This document shows, piece by piece, positions 15,321 to 24,373 of a stretch of 49,795 bases of DNA. The position numbers were made by a program, and so were the translations under genes. The notes under the pieces were generated by a model. The model saw only the letters and a list, made by a program, of their open reading frames with translations. It ran no database searches and had not been told where the DNA came from. Origin of the DNA: Candidatus Gastranaerophilales bacterium (GTDB lineage Bacteria > Cyanobacteriota > Vampirovibrionia > Gastranaerophilales > Gastranaerophilaceae). Location of the stretch: positions 1 to 49,795 of the forward strand of contig CALUYN010000013.1 of NCBI GenBank assembly GCA_944325025.1, given 5' to 3'. Position 1 is the first letter of the stretch. Each line of letters starts with the position of its first letter.

Positions 15321-15566
15321 CTATCCTGCCTTATCGTTAACATTTGTGTCATTTGTTTCTTCTAATTCTGCACCGCACACTTTACAACGTTTTGACTCCA
15401 TGTGTTCTGTGCGGAAACTTTCGCCGCATTGCGGGCATTTATAATATTTTCTTGATTTTACGGATTTATTGTAAGCCCATACACAAAACCATATAAAAAG
15501 AATTGATATAAGAATATTCATTAAAGGATCTTCATATATGAACTTTAAAGCTTTTTCAAATAACAT
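15321..15566 (-). CDS. Small membrane protein with zinc ribbon
   Basis: 81 residues: one transmembrane segment (about 16-32, ILISILFIWFCVWAY) followed by a cytosolic rubredoxin-like zinc ribbon CPQC-x14-CKVC and an acidic tail. AAAGGCGG precedes the ATG by six bases. Cotranscribed with the YbjQ/zinc-ribbon gene. Confidence 0.8.
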   Translation of the reverse strand: MLFEKALKFIYEDPLMNILISILFIWFCVWAYNKSVKSRKYYKCPQCGESFRTEHMESKRCKVCGAELEETNDTNVNDKAG

Positions 15567-15677
15567 ATAAACCGCCTTTCAGATTTAAAATACAATATTT
15601 GTTTGCTGTTTACATCATGCATAAACATTAGAAAAATTTTTGTGTGATAATAAGATTAACGGAAGGGGTAACAAAAT

Positions 15678-16154
15678 ATGTACAGAATAGGGCTTGGCTA
15701 TGATATTCACAAACTGACAGAGGGCAGAAATCTTGTTATAGGCGGGGTTAAAATTACGCATGAAAAGGGGCTTCTGGGACATTCTGACGCTGACGTTTTA
15801 ATCCATGCAATAATTGATGCAATGTTAGGTGCGCTTTCGCTTTCTGATATCGGAACAATCTTCCCCGACACGGATGAACTTTATAAAGACGCCGACAGCA
15901 CTGTTTTATTAAAAGATGTTTATAATCTCATAAAAGAGAAAAAATACGTAATAGAAAATCTGGACAGCAACATAATCGCGCAGCAGCCTAAAATGATGCC
16001 TTATATTCCGAAGATGAAAGAAATTCTCTGCCATATTCTTGAAGTTGAACCCGAAAGAATTTCTATTAAGGCTAAAACAAACGAAAAAATGGACGCAGTT
16101 GGTCAGGAACTAGCAATAGAAGCTCATGCTGCAGTTCTTTTGAAAAAAGTGTAA
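15678..16154 (+). CDS. ispF: 2-C-methyl-D-erythritol 2,4-cyclodiphosphate synthase
   Basis: 158 residues, normal length. It catalyses the cyclising step of the MEP isoprenoid pathway. RIGLGYDIHKL holds the zinc ligands D9 and H11; GHSDADVLIHAIIDAMLGAL holds the third (H43) and the signature; DIGTIFPDTD and KTNEKMDAVGQE complete the pattern. GGAAGGGG is nine bases before the ATG. No other MEP gene is in the window. Confidence 0.97.
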   Translation: MYRIGLGYDIHKLTEGRNLVIGGVKITHEKGLLGHSDADVLIHAIIDAMLGALSLSDIGTIFPDTDELYKDADSTVLLKDVYNLIKEKKYVIENLDSNIIAQQPKMMPYIPKMKEILCHILEVEPERISIKAKTNEKMDAVGQELAIEAHAAVLLKKV

Positions 16155-16206
16155 TATTATGCATCCATTTTTTATAGAGCTAGAAAATGTAGTAGACTTT
16201 TGCAGC

Positions 16207-17835
16207 TTATGCATTTAAAAGCTGCAATTCTCTGTCTTTTGCAATTTCATCGTAAAGGAGTTTTCCTCCGCAGAAAGAGTAGACATCGCTATACCCGTAT
16301 CCGTTTAAAATTCTGGCAGCAACGTAACTTGTGTATCCTCGTCTGCAATGAAGAACTACTTTTTTATTTTTTGGAATTTCATCCAGACGGGTTCTTATTT
16401 CCCCTCCGGGCATTGATAATGCACCTTCTATATTAGAAATTTCATAGTCGGGTGCGGGGCGCACATCAATTATTACTGCATCTTTTAAATCTTCATAAAA
16501 AGCAGGTTTGAAAAGTCCGTCCAGAATATTTTGGGATGACATTCCTAAGAGATTTACAGGGTCTTTTGCGCTTGAATAAGGCGGCGCGTAACATAGTTCC
16601 AAATCTATTAAATCCTGAACTTTTCCATTGAGCCTCATAACAGTGGAAATCACGTCAATGCGTTTTTCAACCCCTTCATAGCCTGCTGCCTGAGCACCCA
16701 GAATTTTTCCTTCCTCAGTGAACAAAAGCTTGATTGTCATAAATTTTGCATTCGGGTAGTAACCGGCATGGGAGTTGCACATTACAATATTTTTCAGATA
16801 ATTTACACCCGACGCTTTAAGCTGTTTTTCATTTTCGCCGACTGCAGCAAGAGTTTTGTCAAAAACTTTAACAACGCATGTCCCTTGCGATGCTTTATAT
16901 GTCTGATTTTTACCGCAGATGTTATCGGCTATAATTCTGCCCTGTCTGTTTGCGGGGCCTGCAAGAGGAATTACAGCAGGCTCGCAAGATACAAAATCAA
17001 CAACTTCAACACTGTCGCCCCCTGCCCAGATATTTGGAACAGAAGTCTGCATATACTTATTAACTTTTACACTTCCTCTCAAGCCAAGCTCAATACCTGC
17101 CTCTTTTGCTATTTGCGTTTCAGGTTTGACGCCTATTCCTAAAATTGCTATATCATAAGGGATTTTGACGCCTGATGAAAGTTCTATTGCATCTTCTTTG
17201 AAAGTTTTTACACCGTTGTTTAGAATTAATTTACACCCTTTATCTTTCAACTCATTTTGTGCAAAACAAACCATATCATTATCAAAAGGAGCAAGAATTT
17301 GCGGTGCAGCTTCAACTAAAGTTGTATCAAGCCCCATTTCAAGGAAATTCTCTGCCATTTCAACCCCGATAAAACCTCCGCCTATTACAACGGCATTTTT
17401 TGCACCGGTTGATTTGATGTGGCCTTTTATTCTGTCGGCGTCAAGCAGTGTGCGGACAGTAAATATTTTTTTATTATCAATCCCTTCAATAGGCGGTTTG
17501 ACAGGGTTTGCGCCAAGAGCAAGCACAAGATTGTCATAATTCAATTCATAATCATTATTTACAGTTACTGTTTTTTCAGCCGGATTGATTGATGTGACTT
17601 TAGAATTCAGCCGGACATCTATATTCAGCAATCCTGAAAAAATCTGCGGTTTAGCAACAATCATATCGTCACGTGAACTTATAACACCCGAACAGTAATA
17701 AGGCAGCCCGCAGTTTGCAATAGATATTTCATCAGTTGCTTCAAGAATTATTATTTCCGCTTTTTCATCTAATCTTCTCAAACGTGCTGCACAGCTCGCT
17801 CCGCATGCTCCGCCGCCTACAATAACTGTTTTCAT
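16207..17835 (-). CDS. CoA-disulfide reductase-like flavoprotein with rhodanese domain
   Basis: 542 residues. N-terminal FAD site TVIVGGGACGASCAARLR, then SIANCGLPYY with the redox Cys (C42) typical of CoA-disulfide reductase/NADH oxidase. The NAD(P)H site is VVIGGGFIGVEMAENF and the second FAD motif is IWAGGDSVEV. The C-terminal ~100 residues form a rhodanese domain with active-site loop HCRRGYTS (C497). This CoADR-RHD architecture reduces CoA persulfide/disulfide or polysulfide. AAGGAGTAGGATTT precedes the ATG. It stands alone and converges with ispF. Confidence 0.92.
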   Translation of the reverse strand: MKTVIVGGGACGASCAARLRRLDEKAEIIILEATDEISIANCGLPYYCSGVISSRDDMIVAKPQIFSGLLNIDVRLNSKVTSINPAEKTVTVNNDYELNYDNLVLALGANPVKPPIEGIDNKKIFTVRTLLDADRIKGHIKSTGAKNAVVIGGGFIGVEMAENFLEMGLDTTLVEAAPQILAPFDNDMVCFAQNELKDKGCKLILNNGVKTFKEDAIELSSGVKIPYDIAILGIGVKPETQIAKEAGIELGLRGSVKVNKYMQTSVPNIWAGGDSVEVVDFVSCEPAVIPLAGPANRQGRIIADNICGKNQTYKASQGTCVVKVFDKTLAAVGENEKQLKASGVNYLKNIVMCNSHAGYYPNAKFMTIKLLFTEEGKILGAQAAGYEGVEKRIDVISTVMRLNGKVQDLIDLELCYAPPYSSAKDPVNLLGMSSQNILDGLFKPAFYEDLKDAVIIDVRPAPDYEISNIEGALSMPGGEIRTRLDEIPKNKKVVLHCRRGYTSYVAARILNGYGYSDVYSFCGGKLLYDEIAKDRELQLLNA

Positions 17836-17925
17836 AAATCCTACTCCTTAAATATTCTGTTCCTTGAAATTAAAGGATATGCCAAGATTATATGATTGTC
17901 AAATATATTTGAAATTCCAACATCA

Positions 17926-17955
17926 CCCCACCCCTCCCCGTTCAGGGAGGGGAAA
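17926..17955. repeat. GC-rich intergenic hairpin repeat
   Basis: CCCCTCCCC-GTTCA-GGGAGGGG forms a strong hairpin. Similar CCCTCC/GGAGGG hairpins occur at about 19621, 25272, 48181 and 48321 in this window, so it belongs to a dispersed family. Confidence 0.55.
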
Positions 17956-17980
17956 ACATTTTATTTATTATATCTAATTC

Positions 17981-18020
17981 CTGATATTTTTATAGTAAAA
18001 TATCAGTGTAAAATTTTACA
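17981..18020. promoter_or_regulatory. Two adjacent palindromes in the pgi upstream region
   Basis: CTGATATTTT (17981-17990) and AAAATATCAG (17997-18006) are perfect inverted repeats around TATAGT, a possible -10. The 14-bp perfect palindrome TGTAAAATTTTACA follows at 18007-18020. They lie 17-56 bases before the pgi ATG and may be operators. Confidence 0.5.
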
Positions 18021-18036
18021 AGAGAAAGAGGTTAAT

Positions 18037-19338
18037 ATGTTAACAAAAAATTCAAGCGTAACCGTAAAATTCACAGGCATGGATTTTAGCGGTTATACAT
18101 CAAAGGTTTCAGAATTCGTAAACGAATTTTCATCACGGGCAAACAAACAGGGTCAGTTTTTAAACTGGGTTAATCTTCCTGAAAAACAGGCTCAAAGAGT
18201 TGATGAAATTTACGAACTTGCACAAAAGCTAAAAAATCAAACATCTGCATCAAAACTCAGCGTAATGGGTATCGGCGGTTCAAAACACACTGTTGAACAC
18301 ATGTTGTCAATCAACGGTTTGAACGTGTGCCATGACGTTGTAGAATTTTATTCAGACGTTGATTCTTCAAGTTTGGAAAGATTTTTGTACAGATTAGGAA
18401 ATGATGTAACTTCATCAAACTACCTTATCGCATCAAAATCAGGCTCAACTTTTGAAACAAAAGACGGATTTTTAAGAGTTTTGGATATGTTAATTGATGC
18501 TTACAAAGCTCAAGGAAAATCTCAAGAAGAAGCTGAAAAATGCGCTAATAAACACTTTATCGCTGTAACTGACGGAAACGCAGAAAAAAGCGAACTTAGA
18601 AGAACATCAAACGAAAACGGCTGGCTCGGCGACTTATACATTCACGATGATGTCGGCGGACGTTTTTCAGCATTTGATGACCATGCTTTATTCACTCTTG
18701 CTTACGCAGGCATGAAAAAAGAAGATATGGTAAAAATGTTAAATGCAGCACAGGAAGTTTCAACAGAATCATTAACAGCTGATTTAGAAATTAATGACGC
18801 TTTGAAAGAAGGTATTTTCTGGGCTCACGCTAAAATGAACGGTATTTTAACAACAGTTCATCAGTATATGGGTTCAATCTTTGAAAATACGGTTTACTGG
18901 CACGCTCAAATGCAGAATGAATCCGTCAAAGATACCCTGAAACAGGTTGCAAAAGTTCCTGATGCAATGCACCACTCTGCAGAAGCTCACTTTAATCCTG
19001 CAAATAAATTTGCGTTTGCTCTGACAGTTCCTCAGGACAACGGAGTTTGCAGAGAAAATGCCGAAAGCTACATTGAAGCTTTGACAAAATCTTACACATC
19101 AACCGGCGCATTCTTCCTTGAAACTGCAAAAACTTCTGGCATGGGATTAACTCCTGAAGCAGCAGGCGCATTAACTCAATTGAGAGCATTTGCAACAGTT
19201 TATCAGGAAATTGTTGAAAAAATCAGCGAAAACAAATCGTTCCCTGAAGTTCTTGACAGCGTACTGCAGCCGCACGTAGAATTCTACAAAAAGAATTTAA
19301 AAGGCGGAGTTGTAGTTCCGGGAAGAATTTCTAAGTAA
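18037..19338 (+). CDS. pgi: Glucose-6-phosphate isomerase
   Basis: 433 residues from ATG 18037 (MLTKNSSVTV), with GAGAAAGAGG just upstream. A longer in-frame reading from 17896 would run through the GC-rich repeat and is rejected. It interconverts glucose 6-phosphate and fructose 6-phosphate. Sugar-isomerase motifs: VMGIGGSKHTVEH, ASKSGSTFETKDGF (phosphate loop) and VGGRFSAFDDHALF, with the C-terminal GVVVPGRISK region. It is shorter than E. coli Pgi (about 550) but typical of the short bacterial class. Alone, with its own terminator. eno further on is the only other glycolytic gene here. Confidence 0.93.
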   Translation: MLTKNSSVTVKFTGMDFSGYTSKVSEFVNEFSSRANKQGQFLNWVNLPEKQAQRVDEIYELAQKLKNQTSASKLSVMGIGGSKHTVEHMLSINGLNVCHDVVEFYSDVDSSSLERFLYRLGNDVTSSNYLIASKSGSTFETKDGFLRVLDMLIDAYKAQGKSQEEAEKCANKHFIAVTDGNAEKSELRRTSNENGWLGDLYIHDDVGGRFSAFDDHALFTLAYAGMKKEDMVKMLNAAQEVSTESLTADLEINDALKEGIFWAHAKMNGILTTVHQYMGSIFENTVYWHAQMQNESVKDTLKQVAKVPDAMHHSAEAHFNPANKFAFALTVPQDNGVCRENAESYIEALTKSYTSTGAFFLETAKTSGMGLTPEAAGALTQLRAFATVYQEIVEKISENKSFPEVLDSVLQPHVEFYKKNLKGGVVVPGRISK

Positions 19339-19350
19339 ATACAATTCCTA

Positions 19351-19384
19351 AAAGAGCTAAAGAATTTTCTTTAGCTCTTTTTTT
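19351..19384 (+). terminator. Terminator of pgi
   Basis: AAAGAGCTAAAGA pairs with TCTTTAGCTCTTT (13 bp, four-base loop), followed by TTTT. Confidence 0.92.
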
Positions 19385-19440
19385 AGTCGATAAGTCTTTT
19401 TAAGTGAAGGGTGAAGAGTGAAGAGAGTTTATTTTTTAGT

Positions 19441-19488
19441 CGATAAGGCGATAAGGCGATAAGACGATAAGACGTTAGGACGATAAGT
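19441..19488 (+). repeat. Tandem 8-bp repeat, six units
   Basis: Units CGATAAGG, CGATAAGG, CGATAAGA, CGATAAGA, CGTTAGGA, CGATAAGT. Such an array could vary in copy number between strains. Confidence 0.85.
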
Positions 19489-19497
19489 GCGTTTCGT

Positions 19498-19604
19498 GTC
19501 ATTACGAGGAGAATGCGAAGCATTCGACGTAGTAATCTCATTATTATTGCAGCTATTATGCGATTGCGGATCAAGCGAAGGTCAATTCGCATGTCCGCAA
19601 TGAC
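19498..19604. repeat. Dispersed palindromic element (GTCATTACG type), copy 1
   Basis: 107 bases with terminal inverted repeats GTCATTACG... and ...CGCAATGAC. The inner GAATGCGAAGCATTC is itself palindromic. Copies at 25172-25267 and 48223-48307. There is no coding capacity; it resembles widespread MITE-like intergenic repeats. Confidence 0.75.
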
Positions 19605-19808
19605 GATTATCAACAGCTAACTTCCCTCTCCTTTACAAGGAGAGGATTAAGGTGAGGTGATATCAGATGCAAAGATGCGAAGAGGCATAGACGCAAAGCT
19701 ATTATCAATAATAAATTTTGTCCCAGTTTTACCTAAATAGCTAAAAATGAAACTAGCCTGCCCTCCTGCCCTCTTGACCTCCGTCAGCTGTAATAGCCTG
19801 CCTTCCGA

Positions 19809-20723
19809 TTATGCTCTGGGGTGGGCTTCGTTATAAACTTCTTTTAAGTGTTGGGTTGATACGTGGGTATAAATCTGGGTGTTAGAAATACTTGCGTGCC
19901 CCAAAAGTTCCTGCACAACTCTCAAATCCGCTCCGTTTTCTATCAAATGCGTTGCAAAACTGTGGCGGAAAACGTGCGGAGTCACATGCTTTGGCAGATT
20001 AATTTTTTCAACAACATCATTTATCACATTTCTTATTGTTTTTGTCTGCAGGCGATAACCTGTGTTGTTTATAAAAACCGGAGAATTTTCCTCTTCGGGC
20101 GGGGCGGGAAAACCTTTCGGAATAAGTGCTCTTGCGCTTTCGATATACCTTTCAAGGAAATTTTTTGCCCTGTCTGTGACAAGAATTATCCGTTCTTTTG
20201 AACCTTTTCCAAAAACGCGTATTTCGTTGTTTTCAAGGTTCAAGTCCCCGAAGTTAAGCCCTGAAAGTTCTGATATACGCATACCCGTTGCCCATAAAAG
20301 TTCCAGAATAGTTCTGTTTCTGTAGCCTGCAGGGGTTTCTATCTTTGTGTTGTTTAATATTTGTTCAACTTCATCAGGGGTGAGAAATTTCGGCAGGGAT
20401 TTCGGACGTTTCGGGTTAGTAAGGCTCATTGCAGGGTTTGAGTCAACTTTGCGCTCGCGGTAAAGATATTTGTAAAATGTTCTTAATGATGCAATTTTCC
20501 GTGCTAAAGTTGTTTTTTTGTAATTGAATTTTTGAATGAAATGAAGATATTCTCTGATTTTTGTAAGGTCAATATCCTCGCATGAAGTTTCGTCCATCCA
20601 GACAAGAAAACTCAAAATATCTGAACAGTAAGCTTTTGCAGTATGTTTTGAAAAATTCTTTTCCGCGATTATATATGATTTAAAATCTTCCAGATCCTGC
20701 TTTGAAGTTGTGTTAATCCCCAT
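19809..20723 (-). CDS. xerC: Xer-type tyrosine recombinase
   Basis: 304 residues, full Xer length. Residues 8-95 are the SAM-like DNA-binding domain. The catalytic set is present: R149 (GMRISEL), K173 (FGKGSKER), H250 and R253 (HVFRHSFATHL), H276 (LLGHASIS) and nucleophile Y285 (QIYTHVS). The end HLKEVYNEAHPRA is closest to XerC-type proteins, but XerC and XerD cannot be separated with confidence here. Normal role: resolving chromosome dimers at dif. It is the only site-specific recombinase in the window. Start ATG without good Shine-Dalgarno; TATAAT lies at 20770-20765 on this strand. Confidence 0.93.
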   Translation of the reverse strand: MGINTTSKQDLEDFKSYIIAEKNFSKHTAKAYCSDILSFLVWMDETSCEDIDLTKIREYLHFIQKFNYKKTTLARKIASLRTFYKYLYRERKVDSNPAMSLTNPKRPKSLPKFLTPDEVEQILNNTKIETPAGYRNRTILELLWATGMRISELSGLNFGDLNLENNEIRVFGKGSKERIILVTDRAKNFLERYIESARALIPKGFPAPPEEENSPVFINNTGYRLQTKTIRNVINDVVEKINLPKHVTPHVFRHSFATHLIENGADLRVVQELLGHASISNTQIYTHVSTQHLKEVYNEAHPRA

Positions 20724-20825
20724 TTTTTCTACACCGTTTACATTATTGATTTTTTATAGTTACTATTATACAATATTTTTAGAATAAGTAAAATAGTCAA
20801 CTTATAACCGGTTGCAGGAGAAAAC

Positions 20826-22679
20826 ATGAATTATAAAAAGTTATTAATATCGTCTATTGTCGTTATGGCTGCTATATCTTCACAAGTTTATGCAAAAGAG
20901 CTTCAGGCACAGGTTCAAAAAAATACAGCAAACTCTGCAAAACAATCAGTTGCTGCGCCTGCTAAATCTGCAACTCAGGTTTATCCGGAAATTGCAAGAC
21001 TTATTGAATACAATCATTGCGCAGAAGCTGATCAAAAAATCCGTGAAAATCTTAACTTGAAACCGAATGATGTTAATCTTCTTGCATTAAGAACTGTTTC
21101 AATGGCAAAGCAGCACAAATTAGACCCTGCACAAAAAGAACTTGATAAACTGCTTAAACAATACCCCAAAAACCCGACGCTTCACTATGCTCAGGGGCTT
21201 GTTTATCTGCAGAGAACCACATCATCCGATGTTGACTATATTAAAAATACACGCGAGCTCATAAATTCTTCATTGAGAGAATTTGTTAATGCAGTTAATT
21301 TAAACAGCAAATACTATGAAGCTTACAATGCAATGGGTGTTGCAACTTTAAAACTTGGCAATACAAATGATGCTATGGATTTGTTCAACACTGCAATAAA
21401 AATTAATCCTTCATTTGCAACAGCCTACGACAATATCGGGGTTGTTGAAATGATGAATGGAAATCTTGACTCTGCCGAAAACTATTTTATGAAGGCCATG
21501 AAATACAATTCGCACAACCCGACAGCCTGGTATCACATGGCTCAGGTTGAAACCCGCAGAGGAAATTACTCAAAAGCTTTAACATGGGTTAACCACTCAG
21601 TCCATGTTAACCCGAATTCTTCACCTGCTCTTACTTTGCAGGGTGAATTATACTTGAAACAGGGCAATCAGGCCGCTGCTATTAACTCTTTCAAAAAAGC
21701 ACAAATTGTTAAGCCGGAAAATGCAAGACCTTATTTGAACCTTGCTACAATTTACGAAAACCGTGCAGATGAAGAGTTTGCAATGGAACAGCTGAAAACC
21801 GCTATTGCGATTAACCCAGGCTATACCGAAGGACGTTTGAAAATTGCTAATATGGCGCTTCATATTAAAAAATACGATCAGGCGCTTGATTACTATTCAA
21901 AACTCGTAGGTGACGAAAACTACAATGACGATGCAATAATCGGACTTGCTAACACATATTATGAAATGGCTAAAGAAAGAGGCAGCAACGAAGGTATAAC
22001 TACAAATAAAGAAGTTTATCTTGCTTATGACTACGTAAATAAAGCAATTGAACAGTGTCCGGATGATTTAAAACTTCATCTTGCAAAATTGAAGCTTGCA
22101 AGACTTGTTCATCAGGCTCCGCTTGCAAAAGACAGTCTTAACTATATTATTCAGGCTGCAGGAAACAACCTTATGGACAGCGTAATCAAAGGCGAAGCTT
22201 ATCTTGCAATGGGCAGAGAAAAAGATGCGGTTTATACATTTGAAAATGCTATAAATTTCTCAAATTCTGTTGACGATGATTTATACCTTGCTGAAATTCT
22301 TGTTCATAACAAACAGTTCAGAACAGCAAGACAAGCACTTCAAAAGGCATTAATGAAAGATCCTGATAATGTAATTGCCAAAAACGGTATTGCATATATC
22401 AACCTTTGTGAAATCAAGTCAAACGAATTCTTTGATATTGCACAAAGACAATATCAGGAAAAGAATTACGCATCAGCTATTGAATACTGCAACCGCGCTA
22501 TAGACTTCTATCATAACAGTTCGCAGATTGCAAAACTTAAAGCAATGTCGTATGAAAAAGAACTTAACTACAGAGGAGCTGTTAAATACTATCAGCAGTA
22601 TCTTGCTATGAACCCGAATGCCTCTGATAAAGCCGATGTTATGAAAAAAATAGAAAAATATAAAGTAAAAGCTCAATAA
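20826..22679 (+). CDS. Exported TPR-repeat protein
   Basis: 617 residues; signal peptide cleaved after about residue 23 (SSQVYA/KE). From residue 55 on it is a nearly continuous run of roughly twelve tetratricopeptide repeats, for example YYEAYNAMGVATLKLGNTND and PTAWYHMAQVETRRGNYSKA. It should act as a periplasmic scaffold. AGGAG is five bases before the ATG. The 84-residue gene and engB follow closely on the same strand, so the three may be one operon. Confidence 0.9.
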   Translation: MNYKKLLISSIVVMAAISSQVYAKELQAQVQKNTANSAKQSVAAPAKSATQVYPEIARLIEYNHCAEADQKIRENLNLKPNDVNLLALRTVSMAKQHKLDPAQKELDKLLKQYPKNPTLHYAQGLVYLQRTTSSDVDYIKNTRELINSSLREFVNAVNLNSKYYEAYNAMGVATLKLGNTNDAMDLFNTAIKINPSFATAYDNIGVVEMMNGNLDSAENYFMKAMKYNSHNPTAWYHMAQVETRRGNYSKALTWVNHSVHVNPNSSPALTLQGELYLKQGNQAAAINSFKKAQIVKPENARPYLNLATIYENRADEEFAMEQLKTAIAINPGYTEGRLKIANMALHIKKYDQALDYYSKLVGDENYNDDAIIGLANTYYEMAKERGSNEGITTNKEVYLAYDYVNKAIEQCPDDLKLHLAKLKLARLVHQAPLAKDSLNYIIQAAGNNLMDSVIKGEAYLAMGREKDAVYTFENAINFSNSVDDDLYLAEILVHNKQFRTARQALQKALMKDPDNVIAKNGIAYINLCEIKSNEFFDIAQRQYQEKNYASAIEYCNRAIDFYHNSSQIAKLKAMSYEKELNYRGAVKYYQQYLAMNPNASDKADVMKKIEKYKVKAQ

Positions 22680-22702
22680 TAAAAACCACACCAGACCGGG
22701 AT

Positions 22703-22957
22703 ATGAAAAAGTTCGATATAAGAAAAACATTTGAAATATTTTTGAGAGAGCCCATCAGTGTATTAACTGAAGGGCTGTTTCAACTTGTGAGCATTGAAAA
22801 TAATATTTTTAATAAAAAACCTTACGTTAATATAGATTTTGTGAACAAAAAAACTCAAATTACCGTTGTCAACAGCGAAAAAATGTACAATCTGTTTCAA
22901 AAAGTTCTCTTTAAGAATAAATTAAAAGAACAAAAAGAAAAGGTTTCAGGCAAATGA
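22703..22957 (+). CDS. Small protein of unknown function preceding engB
   Basis: 84 residues, basic, soluble, no known motif. It overlaps the engB start by four bases (ATGA), which points to translational coupling. CCGGGAT precedes its ATG. It could be a specific partner or an accessory of EngB-linked ribosome assembly, but only position supports this. Confidence 0.75.
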   Translation: MKKFDIRKTFEIFLREPISVLTEGLFQLVSIENNIFNKKPYVNIDFVNKKTQITVVNSEKMYNLFQKVLFKNKLKEQKEKVSGK

Positions 22958-23523
22958 CAAAATATATGCATGCAAAGTTTTTAATAAGCGCGGAAAAGCT
23001 TTCGCAGTGTCCGTCTTACACACTGCCCGAGTTTCCGCTTCTCGGACGTTCAAACGTCGGGAAATCCTCGTTTATTAATGCGCTCGCAAATCAGAAAAAA
23101 CTTGCAAAAACTTCTAACACACCGGGTAAAACAAGATTGATAAACTTTTTTCAGTTTTCTGATAAATTTATGATAGCGGATTTGCCCGGATACGGTTATG
23201 CAAAAGTTTCCAAAGAGGCGCAAAACAGGTGGCAGAAATATTTGGAAGAATATTTACTTAAACGGGAGCAGATATCTTCTTTAATTCAGCTTGTTGACGG
23301 CAGGCATGAAATCCAAAAAAATGATTACCAGATGAGGGAATGGGTTGAGGCTTACAATCTGCCGATTTTTACAGTTGTGACAAAAATGGATTATGTGCCC
23401 AAATCAAAAACATTGAATGTTATAAAATATGTTGAACGCGAGTTTGGCGGAGTTGTCCTGCCGTTTAGCGCAGAAGACCACAGATATAACGAAAAGATTT
23501 TTGAATATATTCTAAATATGTGA
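22954..23523 (+). CDS. engB: Ribosome biogenesis GTPase EngB/YsxC
   Basis: 189 residues, normal size. G1 GRSNVGKSS (31-39), G2 region TSNTPGKT, G3 DLPGYGYA, G4 TKMDY and G5-like FSAED. This TrmE-Era-family GTPase helps assemble the 50S subunit; with der it is the second ribosome-assembly GTPase in the window. It overlaps the preceding small gene by four bases. Confidence 0.96.
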   Translation: MTKYMHAKFLISAEKLSQCPSYTLPEFPLLGRSNVGKSSFINALANQKKLAKTSNTPGKTRLINFFQFSDKFMIADLPGYGYAKVSKEAQNRWQKYLEEYLLKREQISSLIQLVDGRHEIQKNDYQMREWVEAYNLPIFTVVTKMDYVPKSKTLNVIKYVEREFGGVVLPFSAEDHRYNEKIFEYILNM

Positions 23524-23534
23524 TGAACAGAATA

Positions 23535-23564
23535 GTAGGGTGGGATAAGCAAAGCGTTCCCACC
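23535..23564 (+). repeat. REP element, copy f
   Basis: GTAG head followed by GGTGGGATAAGCAAAGCGTT and CCCACC, the same unit as the elements around the RAYT gene 12 kb away. It lies directly after engB. Confidence 0.85.
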
Positions 23565-23589
23565 AATCATTCTATTTTTTAAATAAAAT

Positions 23590-23613
23590 AAATGACCCCT
23601 TATGGAGTCATTT
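23590..23613 (-). terminator. Terminator of the EF-hand gene
   Basis: On the minus strand AAATGACTCC and GGGGTCATTT form a 10-bp stem (one G-U) with an ATAA loop, followed by ATTTTATTT. Confidence 0.75.
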
Positions 23614-23651
23614 CCTTTCCGATATGTATTGTTACTAAGTTAAAGTGTATA

Positions 23652-24197
23652 TTAATCGTTGTTTGATTTGTATTTATAGCTTAAAAGACTGTAGGTGTCA
23701 TCTGAAGATGATGAGTCGCCGTAGAATACTGACATATCAGTTGCACGCTGGTTATTGAATTTATCTTCCATTTCCATTCTCGCGCAATTTATATCATAAG
23801 CTGATATTTCAGCGCTTGTAATTCTGCCGTCATGGTTTGTGTCCATTTCATCAAAATGTTCAAGAATTTTTGACATCGTGCTTTCTGATATTCCGCTTGC
23901 ACCGGATGCATAAAGCTGCGTCAATTCAGCCTTTGTTAACCCTTGAGTTGAAATTCTGTTTGATAAGTTGTTCATTTCTTCTGCAGTAATAGTACCGTCG
24001 CCGTCATTATCAATAGATGCGAAATTGTTTTGCAGATACGATGCAAATGTTTGGTTCAGAACTCCAACATTAGTTGTTTTTGTTCTTGCCTCTGTCAGGT
24101 TTTCAAGCGTCAAACCGTTTGGATACTGTGAAGCAAGATATGAATATGTATTTGTTAATCCGGCATAAACACCGGCAAGTAAATTATTATTAGCCAT
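23652..24197 (-). CDS. EF-hand calcium-binding protein
   Basis: 181 residues. Two EF-hand loops are clear: DNDGDGTITAEE and DTNHDGRITSAE, each with Asp at 1, 3, 5 and Glu at 12. There is no signal peptide. The N-terminus (residues 1-60) and Ser/Asp-rich tail are not recognised. Bacterial EF-hand proteins of this size act in calcium sensing or buffering; no partner is visible. GAGGGCG precedes the ATG. It has its own terminator and is divergent from 24374. Confidence 0.88.
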   Translation of the reverse strand: MANNNLLAGVYAGLTNTYSYLASQYPNGLTLENLTEARTKTTNVGVLNQTFASYLQNNFASIDNDGDGTITAEEMNNLSNRISTQGLTKAELTQLYASGASGISESTMSKILEHFDEMDTNHDGRITSAEISAYDINCARMEMEDKFNNQRATDMSVFYGDSSSSDDTYSLLSYKYKSNND

Positions 24198-24373
24198 ACT
24201 ACGCCCTCAATTTCTACCTGTTCAATGTCATGTTAATGATTTTTTCTAAAATGTCAAACCTCTATATGTATGATTTGTAAAAATATGTAACAAATAGAAC
24301 AAAAACTTTAAAGTTTTAGGAAAGAGGAGCCGATATAAATTTTGTTGATAGATTTTATAAGGAGTGTGTACTC

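Larger units (their letters stand above)
19385..19808. other. Repeat-filled region without genes
   Basis: No gene is supportable. From left: a GTGAAG-rich stretch (19401-19427) also found at 48148-48172; six 8-bp tandem units (19441-19488); a GTCATTACG-type palindromic element (19498-19604); a CCCTCTCC/GGAGAGG hairpin near 19621-19650; a GATGCAAAGATGCG-type stretch (19666-19690); and pyrimidine-rich CCTGCCCTCCTG sequence. It is a mosaic of dispersed repeats. Confidence 0.7.

Noticed and set aside
17896-18036. N-terminal extension of pgi
   Set aside because: It would translate the GC-rich hairpin repeat and the palindromes; the ATG at 18037 has a good ribosome site and the normal family start.
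19498-19604. Insertion sequence
   Set aside because: Terminal inverted repeats exist but there is no transposase and the copies are about 100 bp; called a dispersed palindromic repeat instead.
20757-20790. TTGACT...TATAAT promoter for the Xer gene
   Set aside because: The spacing between these two boxes is 24 bases, too long; only the -10 is plausible.
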